DNA of 33,063 bases from Halieaceae bacterium MED-G27 (lineage in GTDB: Bacteria > Pseudomonadota > Gammaproteobacteria > Pseudomonadales > Halieaceae), in the NCBI GenBank assembly GCA_002456975.1, contig NTKA01000022.1:1-33063 (forward strand), read 5' to 3'. Within the stretch, counting starts at the first letter, position 1. Every line of letters begins with the position of its first letter. The position numbers were made by a program, and so were the translations under genes. Shown in pieces: positions 17,102 through 25,521 of the stretch. The notes beneath the pieces are model-generated. The model was given only the letters and a program-made list of their open reading frames with translations. It made no database searches and was not told the DNA's origin.

Positions 17102-18259
17102 ATGGCGGTTGATCATCCAGCAGCAGGAGAAAGTAGGGCCGTCCCCGCGATTTTCGCTGAGACAGTCAACGACTCGGATCGCCTGTTTTGGCTCCTCAAT
17201 ATTGGTGGTTGGGCTGGCCTGTGCGTGGTCAACTACGTGAGTCTCTCGCTCCCGTACGACCAAGTCGATGTCAACTACATCGCACACAACATACTGCAGT
17301 CTGTGTTGGGCATCATTTTATCTGTTCCGCTGCGCAGAGCATTCCGCTCGACTTGGGACTGGTCGCTAACCAATCGTGTGATCGTTGCGAGCTTCCTTGT
17401 TTTATTGACCGCTACCGTTTGGACTGTTTTACGGCTTGCTTTGTTTCTCGAAATTACGGACGAAGAGGGGCTCTGGGGAGATTTCGGTGGCTGGCTATTT
17501 ACATCACTCTTCGTATTCCTAACTTGGGTGGCGCTCTACCACGGCGTTAAATTCGCGCGATTGCTCGCTCGCGAGCGCGAGTCGTTACTGGTATTGGAGG
17601 CCGGGCGGCGTCAAGAGGCGTTCAAGCTGGTATCCGCTGAATCCGCTGCGCGAGAGGCCCAGTTGAAACTGTTGCGCTATCAACTCAACCCCCACTTTCT
17701 GTTTAATACCCTGAATTCTATTGCGGGGCTAATCGGAGCCAAGCGATCGGATGACGCGCAGACGATGTTGGCGGAGCTGTCTACGTTTTTGAGGTTCTCG
17801 CTCGAGTCTGATCGAAATTTGACCATTTCTTTGCGAGATGAAATCGAGGCTCTGGACCTCTACTTACGGATTGAGCAGATTCGTTTTACTGATCGATTGA
17901 CCGTAGATCAATATATCGACCCTCGGACTCTGGGTATGTCGGTACCTAGTTTGATTCTCCAGCCGCTGGTCGAAAATGCGATCAAGCATGCGATTGCCGG
18001 TGCCGAACTCGGTGGAAGTGTTACGATCTCGGCGAGACTGCAGCGCGATAAGCTTGTGTTGACCGTAGAAGACAGCGGTATTGGTAAGGAAGATATCGTT
18101 ACCGAGGTGCCGGACTTATTTACAAAGCCCGGCTTCGGGCTGCGCAGCACGGCAGAGCGTTTGGAAAATCTCTACGGCGAAGACTTTAGCTTTAATGCGT
18201 CAAAGTCGCCGTTGGGAGGTTTGCGGATAGAATTACACTTACCGCAAGTGGGTGGATAG
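17102..18259 (+). CDS. LytS/YehU-type sensor histidine kinase (HisKA_7TM-less, four-helix membrane sensor)
   Basis: 385 residues. About four membrane helices occupy residues 30-150 (INIGGWAGLCVVNYV, VLGIILSVPL, VIVASFLVLLTATVW, LFTSLFVFLTWVAL). A short coiled segment leads to the His_kinase domain with the phospho-acceptor His198 in LRYQLNPHFLFNTLNS, characteristic of the LytS class. The ATPase domain has the N-box LVENAIKHA and the G-box VEDSGIG. The stop is two bases before the start of the LytTR response regulator, so the pair forms one signalling system. There is no obvious ligand-binding domain outside the membrane, so the signal is probably membrane-borne or detected within the membrane. 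Confidence 0.92.
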   Translation: MAVDHPAAGESRAVPAIFAETVNDSDRLFWLLNIGGWAGLCVVNYVSLSLPYDQVDVNYIAHNILQSVLGIILSVPLRRAFRSTWDWSLTNRVIVASFLVLLTATVWTVLRLALFLEITDEEGLWGDFGGWLFTSLFVFLTWVALYHGVKFARLLARERESLLVLEAGRRQEAFKLVSAESAAREAQLKLLRYQLNPHFLFNTLNSIAGLIGAKRSDDAQTMLAELSTFLRFSLESDRNLTISLRDEIEALDLYLRIEQIRFTDRLTVDQYIDPRTLGMSVPSLILQPLVENAIKHAIAGAELGGSVTISARLQRDKLVLTVEDSGIGKEDIVTEVPDLFTKPGFGLRSTAERLENLYGEDFSFNASKSPLGGLRIELHLPQVGG

Positions 18260-18261
18260 TA

Positions 18262-19047
18262 ATGAACGACCTTTGCGTTTTATTGGTGGATGACGAGCCA
18301 TTAGCACTGGACTACATGTCGGAACTTCTGTCGACGGTTGAGGGCATCGAGATAGTCGGGCGTTGCCGCAGTGGTCGAGAGGCGCTCGCCGTCTTGCAAA
18401 CAGAATCCGTGGATCTCATGTTTCTGGACATTCAAATGCCGGGGCTGAGCGGCTTCGATGTGGTCAAACGGGTACAAAGCGACATTACACCGGTGGTGGT
18501 GTTCGCGACCGCTTTTGATGAATTTGCAGTGAAAGCGTTTGAAGCCAATGCAGTTGATTATCTACTAAAGCCCTTCGAAGCGAGCCGGGTGAAGGAGGCC
18601 GTCGATCGCGCGCGATCGCGTTTGATTTCGGCGGCTGTGCAATCGGGTAAAGATGCTGCGGTGGCAGCGGTAGCGGGGCTCGAGGGTCGTGATCGGCGTC
18701 TGAACCAATCCGTCAGCAGCGAGCGTCCAGCTCGGCTCCCGATCAAGGATGGTCCCCATACTCACCTTGTCGAATTGAAGGATATTGATTGGATCGATGC
18801 CGCCGGCGATTACATGTGTGTCCACGCGAGCAATGAGACTTATATCCTTCGGTCGACTATGAAAGAGCTGGAGAAGAAGCTCAGCGAGGAGTTTGTCCGG
18901 ATTCATCGCTCGACAATCGTAAACCTCAATAAGGTTCGTTCGGTCGATGCAATTCCAAAAGGTGAGTGCCTGCTCCATCTCGACGATGAAGTGACCCTGA
19001 AGGTCAGCCGAAACTACCGCTCCGCCGTCCAGAACCTCATGAGTTAA
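18262..19047 (+). CDS. LytTR-family DNA-binding response regulator
   Basis: 261 residues. The N-terminal receiver domain has the acidic pair Asp10-Asp11, phospho-acceptor Asp56 (LMFLDIQMPG), the conserved Thr/Ala switch region VVFATAFDEFA, and Lys in LLKPFEA. A linker of about 40 residues leads to a LytTR DNA-binding domain (about 160-260) with DIDWIDAAGDYMCVHA, RSTMKELEKKL and FVRIHRSTIVNLNKV. Regulators of this type bind imperfect direct repeats. Its gene is coupled to the sensor kinase and lies just before the GH16 gene, so control of the glucan enzymes is plausible but not shown. Confidence 0.93.
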   Translation: MNDLCVLLVDDEPLALDYMSELLSTVEGIEIVGRCRSGREALAVLQTESVDLMFLDIQMPGLSGFDVVKRVQSDITPVVVFATAFDEFAVKAFEANAVDYLLKPFEASRVKEAVDRARSRLISAAVQSGKDAAVAAVAGLEGRDRRLNQSVSSERPARLPIKDGPHTHLVELKDIDWIDAAGDYMCVHASNETYILRSTMKELEKKLSEEFVRIHRSTIVNLNKVRSVDAIPKGECLLHLDDEVTLKVSRNYRSAVQNLMS

Positions 19048-19180
19048 GCCCCTTTTTAGGGGGTTCCCACTTGTCTTGTCATGAGTCCCTATCGTCGCGT
19101 TTGCCTTAAGCGTCGCGGCCTGATGTGGGATAAACCGCAGTAATTAATTTCAATAATTTTTATGACCTGTGGGGTTACTC
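19048..19180 (+). promoter_or_regulatory. upstream region of the GH16 gene
   Basis: 133 bases between the regulator stop and the GH16 start. A small CCCC-TTTTTA-GGGG hairpin (19049-19062) lies directly after the regulator stop but lacks a following T-run. AT-rich sequence at 19140-19162 is the best place for the GH16 promoter. I see no exact pair of direct repeats to name as a LytTR site. Confidence 0.35.
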
Positions 19181-22100
19181 ATGATTGACCGTTTGTATCG
19201 TCGGAGCCGGTATCTTAGCTTGGCAGCTTCCATCGCATTGTTGAGCGCTTGCGGGGGCGGTGGCAGCGCGAACTCTGTCGAGGTCGAGCCATTTTATGTA
19301 GACCAAGCTGAAGAATGGGAATTGGTTTGGAGCGACGAATTCGACGGCGCGACGGTCGATTCTGCTAACTGGACCTTTCAGGAAGGCGATGGGAGCGAGT
19401 ACGGCCTTCCGGGCTGGGGTAATAACGAGCTTCAGTACTATGAAGCTGACAATGCCTCGATACAAACGGTCAATGATGCGAGCGCCCTCGTTATCGCCGC
19501 AGAGCAAGAAACCGTCGGTAATAAACAGTATACCTCAGCGCGAATGCGCTCGATCGACAAGTTCGACTTCAAATACGGCCGTGTCGAGATTCGCGCCAAA
19601 GCAGCGCCCGGTGAGGGCATGTGGTCATCAGTCTGGATGATGCCATCCGATGATATCTACGGTACTTGGGCCGCAGGTGGTGAGGTAGACATCATGGAGG
19701 TAGTCAATGCCGGTACGGATCGCCAGACCGTATTTTTGGCCGCTCATCACGGGTTTTCATCGCCTCTTAACCAAATCATAAGCGAGCCTGCTGACGTCAA
19801 TGACGCGAGCGATTGGCACACCTATGCACTGGAGTGGAGCGGCGACTACCTGCGGTGGTTTGTTGACGGTGTTCATTTGCAGACGGTCGATAAGGACGCT
19901 TACTACAGTTACTACTATAAAAACGAGTTTGAAGGATACGCTCTAGCGGCCGACCCCGCAGCACCTTTTAATCAGGACTTTCATTTGATTGTTAACTTGG
20001 CGGTCGGTGGTATCGGGCCCGGTGTTCCGCTCGACCCTTCGGCGGTGCCGGGTGAAATGGCCGTTGACTACATTCGCGTTTTCCGTTGTACCGCAGGTGG
20101 TGAAAACGGTGTTGGTTGTAATAGTAAAGCGGATCGTTACCTCGAGTCGCCAGAGGTAACTCCACCTGAGGTGAACGTCAATCCGATCTATGTGGACGCA
20201 GCGGGTCCGCTTACCTGGGATTTCCTCACGGGCGAGGTAACGCGTGATTTGATGTTGGCCGTAGGGTACGACAACAACGGAGCGATGTCGGTCTCTGAAG
20301 TCGCAGTCGACGGGCGAGGCAATGTCATCGATGTTATGACCACCATGGGTGGTAACGTTGTGATCCACGCTGCGGATGGCGAGGTCTTAGATGTTTTCGG
20401 CCATCGCGGGGGCGGTGAACTAAAGTTTGATATGTACATTGACAGTGCGATGACCGCTCCGTTCAGCTCGGTGGCGATCAAGATGGATAGCGGCTTTCCA
20501 GCGCTCGGTTCGGTTGACATTTCGCTCGCGGAGCTTCCTAAGGACGAATGGTTTTCCTACAGCGTCTCCATAAGCGACTTGTTAGACAACCCCGGTGAGG
20601 CGCCGTTGGCGCTCGGTGCCGTAATGAATGTATTCGTTATTGAACCGAGTAATGCGGCCCATATCCAACTCGATAACATTTCGTTGGTATGCGGCACTCC
20701 CTACACCGACGGGTGCGGTATCGCTGCTCCGGTACAAGAAACTGATGCTGCTGTGGTAACAGTGTTAGATGACAACGGTGAAGCTGGGTCAGCCTGGTCG
20801 CCGGGGATCTGTGCCGTTTCGTCCGAAGACTGGGGGACTGATTACTGCAGTGGCTCGACCACGAACCAAGTGACTTGGTCTGTGATGCCGTCAGGAGATG
20901 CCGACATCGGTACAGCGATCGAGGTGAATTTTGCGGCAGGAGAGGGGGCAGCCTGGTTTATCGTCTCTGATGTGGGTTTGAATCTCTCTACTTTCCGGAC
21001 AGCTGGTTCATTGCGGTTTGATATGAATATTCCAGAAGCCACAGCGGCTAAGGGCCTGATCTACAAGGTCGAGAGCGTATTCCCTAATGGCACCGGTCGC
21101 ATCGACCTGGATCTCACTGGCTATACGCCCGGTACTTGGCAGTCTTTTGATATTCCGGTCAGCGAGCTATTGGCGTCTACCGCTGCCGCATCGGATGAGT
21201 TCAATCCTGGTGGACCATTGGATATCGAAAGAGTAAAAGCCGGAATTGTGATTTCACCGATAGGGGAACAGGAAGGCGACTCATTCACGATCGCGAATGT
21301 TCGCTACGAGCGAGATGCGCAAGAGGCTACAGAGGATACCGGCATCTTGGGTACATGGATGGTCGAGCCGGGCGTTAATACGATCGGCATCGGACCAACT
21401 CCATTCGATGTGCAGTGGTGGAGCAACACGGAGGGTGTTAACACCGAACGTGCTTGTTTCTTCGATGACCAGTATATTTTTGGTCGCGATGGATCATTTA
21501 CCAACGTACTCGGAGACACGACTTGGATTGAGGGCTGGCAGGCCTCCGAAGAAGGCGCCGATATATGTGGTACCCCCGTGGCGCCACACGATGGAAGCGT
21601 CGAGGCGACCTTTGAGTTCGATGAGGAAGCGGAAATGCTGACGCTTTACGGCAAAGGCGCTTACATGGGACTGCCTAAGACCGTCAATGGCGCAGAGTTG
21701 GCGTCGCCAGACGCAGCGCCAGAGAGCACTGTGTACTCGGCGTATCTATCAGATGATCGCACGTCGCTTGACTTGGTAATTGAAGCGTTGCCTACCAACT
21801 TCTGGACCTACCAGTTTGTGAAGACTGCGGAGCCACCACCCCCGTCAATCATGCTAGGTACTTGGGTAACGTCGACCGAGGTGGGTACCCTCGGTGTTGG
21901 TCCCGCGGAGTTCGACACCCAATGGTTTAACAACACAGACGTAATCAACGATGAGCGAGCCTGCTTCTTCGACGATGAGTTTACGTTTGGCGCCGATGGC
22001 ACATTGACGATCGATCAACAGGGCGAAACCTGGATTGAGGGATGGCAGAACTCAAGCGAGGGGGCGGATATCTGTGGCACTCCCGTCGCGCCACACGATG

Positions 22101-22840
22101 GTGCCGGTGACTTTATGTGGTCGCACGATCAAGAGGCCGGAGAACTGACCTTGATGGGACAAGGCGCTTACTTGGGACTTCCCAAGGTGACTAATGCCGG
22201 TGAGACTGCGTCGCCAGAGCAAGCTCCAGAGACTGTTACATACAATCTTTACGATAATGACGACGGAACCGTCACCGTGACCATTCAGACACAGGATTCA
22301 GGTAACTGGTGGCAGCACAAGATGGTGAAGGTTGCTGAGTTGCCTGGCGAATCACCGATCGCTGGGTCGTGGTATCTGTCGACCGAGATTGGATCAATGG
22401 GGGTCGGCCCAGCCGAATTCGATACGCAATGGTTCAACAATACGGCGGTCATTAACGATGAGCGTGCTTGTTGGTTCGACGATGCGTACATTTTTGGTGC
22501 CGACGGCAGCTTTGCAATTGACCAGCAGAGCGAAACGTGGATCGAGGGTTGGCAGGGTTCTGACGAAGGTGCAGATATATGCGGTACTCCGGTCGCTCCC
22601 CACGACGGCTCTGCAGCAACGCATGTCTATGATGCTGACGCAGAGACCCTAACGCTTCAGGGCGCAGGTGCGTATATCGGCCTATCGAAGGTGACCAACT
22701 CTGGTGAGTTGGCCACCCCGGATGCTGCTCCAGCGGAGTTGGTGTACAACGCTTACCTCAGCGAAGACCAGCGCACCTTGACCCTGACGATCCAGACGAC
22801 TGATACAGGTAATTGGTGGCAGTTCGTATTGGTTCGATAA
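19181..22840 (+). CDS. Lipoprotein GH16 endo-beta-1,3-glucanase (laminarinase-like), multimodular
   Basis: 1,219 residues from ATG 19181; a GTG 12 bases earlier is less likely because GGGG sits well placed before the ATG. A type II signal ends with lipobox LLSAC at Cys24, followed by a glycine run that suggests surface or outer-membrane anchoring. The GH16 domain (about 40-305) has WSDEFDG, GWGNNELQYY and the catalytic motif EVDIME with nucleophile Glu168, Asp170 and acid/base Glu173, in the laminarinase/beta-glucanase form. Two beta-sandwich, carbohydrate-binding-like modules follow (about 335-508 and 530-715). Then come three tandem modules of 169, 169 and about 158 residues, listed separately. 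Expected action is internal cleavage of beta-1,3-glucan such as laminarin. A strong terminator follows. It is the largest and most modular enzyme of the locus. Confidence 0.93.
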   Translation: MIDRLYRRSRYLSLAASIALLSACGGGGSANSVEVEPFYVDQAEEWELVWSDEFDGATVDSANWTFQEGDGSEYGLPGWGNNELQYYEADNASIQTVNDASALVIAAEQETVGNKQYTSARMRSIDKFDFKYGRVEIRAKAAPGEGMWSSVWMMPSDDIYGTWAAGGEVDIMEVVNAGTDRQTVFLAAHHGFSSPLNQIISEPADVNDASDWHTYALEWSGDYLRWFVDGVHLQTVDKDAYYSYYYKNEFEGYALAADPAAPFNQDFHLIVNLAVGGIGPGVPLDPSAVPGEMAVDYIRVFRCTAGGENGVGCNSKADRYLESPEVTPPEVNVNPIYVDAAGPLTWDFLTGEVTRDLMLAVGYDNNGAMSVSEVAVDGRGNVIDVMTTMGGNVVIHAADGEVLDVFGHRGGGELKFDMYIDSAMTAPFSSVAIKMDSGFPALGSVDISLAELPKDEWFSYSVSISDLLDNPGEAPLALGAVMNVFVIEPSNAAHIQLDNISLVCGTPYTDGCGIAAPVQETDAAVVTVLDDNGEAGSAWSPGICAVSSEDWGTDYCSGSTTNQVTWSVMPSGDADIGTAIEVNFAAGEGAAWFIVSDVGLNLSTFRTAGSLRFDMNIPEATAAKGLIYKVESVFPNGTGRIDLDLTGYTPGTWQSFDIPVSELLASTAAASDEFNPGGPLDIERVKAGIVISPIGEQEGDSFTIANVRYERDAQEATEDTGILGTWMVEPGVNTIGIGPTPFDVQWWSNTEGVNTERACFFDDQYIFGRDGSFTNVLGDTTWIEGWQASEEGADICGTPVAPHDGSVEATFEFDEEAEMLTLYGKGAYMGLPKTVNGAELASPDAAPESTVYSAYLSDDRTSLDLVIEALPTNFWTYQFVKTAEPPPPSIMLGTWVTSTEVGTLGVGPAEFDTQWFNNTDVINDERACFFDDEFTFGADGTLTIDQQGETWIEGWQNSSEGADICGTPVAPHDGAGDFMWSHDQEAGELTLMGQGAYLGLPKVTNAGETASPEQAPETVTYNLYDNDDGTVTVTIQTQDSGNWWQHKMVKVAELPGESPIAGSWYLSTEIGSMGVGPAEFDTQWFNNTAVINDERACWFDDAYIFGADGSFAIDQQSETWIEGWQGSDEGADICGTPVAPHDGSAATHVYDADAETLTLQGAGAYIGLSKVTNSGELATPDAAPAELVYNAYLSEDQRTLTLTIQTTDTGNWWQFVLVR
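21350..21856 (+). repeat. GH16 C-terminal module 1 (169 residues)
   Basis: The first of three tandem copies inside the GH16 protein. It begins GTWMVEPGVNTIGIGP and carries the shared core TTWIEGWQ, ICGTPVAPHDG and KGAYMGLPK. Two cysteines (ERACFF and ADICGT) are conserved in all copies and probably form a disulfide. It is the most divergent copy, with WWSNTEGVNTERAC where the others have WFNNT-VINDERAC. Confidence 0.85.
21857..22363 (+). repeat. GH16 C-terminal module 2 (169 residues)
   Basis: Second copy, starting exactly 507 bases after the first. It has GVGPAEFDTQWFNNT, INDERACFFDD, ETWIEGWQNS, ADICGTPVAPHDG and QGAYLGLPKVTN. It is closest to module 3 at the protein level, while many codons differ at third positions, so the duplication is not recent. 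Confidence 0.85.
22364..22837 (+). repeat. GH16 C-terminal module 3 (about 158 residues)
   Basis: Third copy, again 507 bases after the previous start, ending with the protein itself (NWWQFVLVR). It keeps GVGPAEFDTQWFNNT, ERACWFDD, ETWIEGWQGS, ADICGTPVAPHDG and AGAYIGLSKVTN. From memory, domains with this core occur in surface glycan-binding proteins of marine Bacteroidetes; the sequence alone does not assign a function. Confidence 0.85.
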
Positions 22841-22862
22841 GACTACAGCGCAACCAATTAAG

Positions 22863-22890
22863 AACCGGACCTAGAGTCCGGTTTTTTTTT
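22863..22890 (+). terminator. rho-independent terminator after the GH16 gene
   Basis: AACCGGAC (22863-22870) and GTCCGGTT (22876-22883) form a perfect 8-bp stem with a 5-base loop, followed by an unbroken T-run to 22890. It lies 23 bases after the GH16 stop. This is the clearest terminator of the window. Confidence 0.93.
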
Positions 22891-23012
22891 GACTTATCGC
22901 CTCCGTTTACTTTGTGCTCGGGCTACTTCGCCCACGGTTATGAGAAACTGGTGCAGCGTCCCGTGGATTACACATAACGTGGGCCAAAGGGAATGCTCCC
23001 GTCTTGATTTAC

Positions 23013-24500
23013 TTAAACTTTTGCGTGCGCCATCAGCTGCTTTATGTAGTCAGCATGTCGAGGTAAGCCAGCGACAGTGTTTTCTACATTATCGCGAATA
23101 CCCTGCATGAATTTGTCGAGCGATGGCTCGCCCTGTCCTGCCGCAATGTTGTGAAAGGCGGTGGGAGTCACTCCCTGCCCCAACATCACTTGAACCCAAG
23201 AATTCTCAGTAAAAATATCGTCTTGAGCTTGGAAGATTCGGCCTGTCTTCTTAAATAACTCCATCCTATGCGAGAGAGTGTCTGGTAGGGCCATATTTCG
23301 GCAATGATCCCAAAACGGATCGCCATAGCGTTCATTGGCTGCGTAATGGAGCACAATGAAATCTCTAATGTACTCAGCTTCAGATCTTATTCTCAGGTTG
23401 TATTCTTTTATCGTGCTCTTTTCGATCACAGGATCCGGGAACATCAAGAGCAACCACATAATACCATTTTGAATCATATGGATACTGGTGGATTCAAGCG
23501 GCTCAATAAAGCCACTTGCTAAACCCAAAGCCACGCAGTTTCGGTTCCAATACTGTCTGCGTTGCCCAGTCACAAACTTTATGGGACGAGGCTCGATGAT
23601 TAGCTTTTCGGGAACATTCGCAACCAGTGTGTCGCGTGCATCGTCATCGCTCATGAATTCGTTGCTATAAACGATGCCGTTACCAGCACGGTGCTGCAGT
23701 GGAATTCGCCACTGCCAACCCACTTTATGGGCAATCGCCCTAGTGTAAGGCTTTGGATGCTCCCCCAGCTCGCTTTGCACCGCCCATGCGCGATTAGCAG
23801 GTAGCCAATGCGTCCAATCGTCGTAGGTCCCGTTTAGCGCCGCGCCTGACAATAAGGCTCTGAAACCCGTGCAATCGATGAATAGGTCGCCTTCGACGGT
23901 GCTGTCGCCGTCGTTGATATCAAGCGATGCAATATCGCCATCGTCGCTCAGATTCACGCTTGAGATTTTTCCCTCAACTCGCGTAACGCCGGCACTTTCG
24001 GCGAGTCCCCTGAGGTAACGCCCGTATTTAGTCGCATCGAGGTGATAGGCATAGTTCAAGCGCTGCTGACTACTGATGGCAAATTTCTCTTCCTGAGCGG
24101 CCTTCAGTTCAGCGCAATAGTCACCATACTCCCCTGCAATCCCGAGCTCACGAGCTCGCAGCCAGAAATGATGGAATCCAGCGGCCCACGACCCCTTGCC
24201 CGTCTCTCCGAATGAGTGAATGTAGGATTCGCCCGATACTCGCCAGTTTTCAAACTGTATCCCTAGTTTAAAAGTACCACTGGTCAACTTGATAAAGTCG
24301 GGCTCGGGTATTTGCAGCATTCGATTGATAGTCAGTATTGAAGGAATGGTGGCTTCGCCGACCCCGACAGTGCCTATATCCTCTGACTCGATAAGCGTGA
24401 TCGAGAGCGGTCTAGCGACAAGCCTCGAGAGTGCCGCTGCTGCCATCCAGCCTGCGGTGCCCCCTCCTGCAATCACTACTTTTTCGATGGACTTTTGCAT
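23013..24500 (-). CDS. Flavin-dependent halogenase (tryptophan halogenase family)
   Basis: 495 residues. The FAD-binding motif GGGTAGWMAAAAL is at 12-24, followed by the family motif VGVGEATIPSIL. The catalytic lysine equivalent to PrnA Lys79 is seen in TFKLGIQFENW, and the second halogenase signature WxWxIP is present as GWQWRIP. EPLESTSIHMIQ near residue 345 supplies the conserved glutamate. All residues for HOCl/chloramine-type halogenation therefore appear intact, in contrast to mere monooxygenase relatives. The enzyme needs a flavin reductase, which is not adjacent. It is the third gene of a packed run SapC-cupin-halogenase downstream of the TonB-dependent receptor. Substrate is unknown; free tryptophan is only one possibility. 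Related genes next to TonB receptors are common in marine and freshwater proteobacteria. Confidence 0.92.
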   Translation of the reverse strand: MQKSIEKVVIAGGGTAGWMAAAALSRLVARPLSITLIESEDIGTVGVGEATIPSILTINRMLQIPEPDFIKLTSGTFKLGIQFENWRVSGESYIHSFGETGKGSWAAGFHHFWLRARELGIAGEYGDYCAELKAAQEEKFAISSQQRLNYAYHLDATKYGRYLRGLAESAGVTRVEGKISSVNLSDDGDIASLDINDGDSTVEGDLFIDCTGFRALLSGAALNGTYDDWTHWLPANRAWAVQSELGEHPKPYTRAIAHKVGWQWRIPLQHRAGNGIVYSNEFMSDDDARDTLVANVPEKLIIEPRPIKFVTGQRRQYWNRNCVALGLASGFIEPLESTSIHMIQNGIMWLLLMFPDPVIEKSTIKEYNLRIRSEAEYIRDFIVLHYAANERYGDPFWDHCRNMALPDTLSHRMELFKKTGRIFQAQDDIFTENSWVQVMLGQGVTPTAFHNIAAGQGEPSLDKFMQGIRDNVENTVAGLPRHADYIKQLMAHAKV

Positions 24501-24513
24501 AAGCGCTTGTGCC

Positions 24514-25521
24514 TCAGTGCGTTAAAGTTCGCTGCAGGTGGTTCCGCAGTCGTTGCGCTATATCTTGATTATTACTGTCAAAGCTAGCTGCAATGGCCTC
24601 AGGCATATGAGCTAAATGCTCATCATCGTCAGCGAAGATATAATGGTTGAAAAAGTTTTTCATGGCATCGCGCTGAGCTTTTGGCAAACACCGGACACTC
24701 ATCAAGGCGTGTTTCAAGGCGTCAATGGGTGAGCCATTGACAGGACTAAGCTCGTGCCACCAATAATTGATCAACCCATTGATCGGGTCGAGTCCTTCAA
24801 CGTGATGCCACCAGAGACTTGGTATGTACACGGCATCGCCCGGTTCCAGTTCAACAGTGAGTAGGGCCTTTTCGGCCTCCGCGAATCTCGGGAAGCGAGC
24901 GTAGTCAGGGTTATTAAAATCGACCATGCTTATAGGCTGCCCAGCAGGTGTGAAATCGAGCGGCCCGATATACAAATTCTCAATTTGTTCTGGAGGCGCC
25001 AAAGTGAACCTACGCCTTCCAAAGATGCAGCAGGCGATATTCCTGGGGAAGTCGAAATGTGCCGAAATACGGCTTCTGTTCCCCAGCCATAAGCTTGTGG
25101 TTAGGTTGGGTAACACGGACCCAAGAGGGTTTGCCCTGGTAAACCCAGGTAGCCATTGGTCAACGTCGGTTGAGCCCACATAAATGCCGGGCGGCTCTGC
25201 AGTATGCCTATTCGTTAGTAACTGCTCGATGACTTGCGGCAGCGATGTTTCCAAAGATAAAAAGTTGAAGCCGGATAGGCTGTCGTCATAGAAAAAACGA
25301 CCGCGATGCTCCGGTTCCGCGATAATAGTGCTGACGGGCTTTTGTTGATAGAACGAAAGTAATCCGCGGAGTGATTCCTCGAGGCTGTTTTCAGCTGCTT
25401 GAACGATCGGCCAATTCTCCACGAAGCCACGGGCTACCCACGGAGCGTCTGAAGTCAGCAACCCTTCAGGTAAGTCTTGCTGATGTGTGACAACAATTTC
25501 GTCTATGGCTCTTTCAGTCAT
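24514..25521 (-). CDS. Cupin_8 / JmjC-like Fe(II)/2-oxoglutarate oxygenase
   Basis: 335 residues. The core carries the metal-binding HxD in SAHFDFPRN (His155, Asp157) and the distal His in PSLWWHHVEG (about 239), as in cupin_8/FIH-like JmjC oxygenases; LEPGDAVYIP is the typical strand before it. Such proteins hydroxylate protein or small-molecule targets, or, in related sets, tRNA. The ATG at 25521-25519 overlaps the SapC stop as TGATG; a GTG three bases earlier is also possible. It is 13 bases upstream of the halogenase gene. Together they suggest a common modification route, but the target is unknown. Confidence 0.87.
   Translation of the reverse strand: MTERAIDEIVVTHQQDLPEGLLTSDAPWVARGFVENWPIVQAAENSLEESLRGLLSFYQQKPVSTIIAEPEHRGRFFYDDSLSGFNFLSLETSLPQVIEQLLTNRHTAEPPGIYVGSTDVDQWLPGFTRANPLGSVLPNLTTSLWLGNRSRISAHFDFPRNIACCIFGRRRFTLAPPEQIENLYIGPLDFTPAGQPISMVDFNNPDYARFPRFAEAEKALLTVELEPGDAVYIPSLWWHHVEGLDPINGLINYWWHELSPVNGSPIDALKHALMSVRCLPKAQRDAMKNFFNHYIFADDDEHLAHMPEAIAASFDSNNQDIAQRLRNHLQRTLTH

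Noticed and set aside
19049-19063. CCCC-TTTTTA-GGGG hairpin after the response regulator gene as a terminator
   Set aside because: The stem has only four pairs and no T-run follows; kept as a note in the upstream-region entry only.
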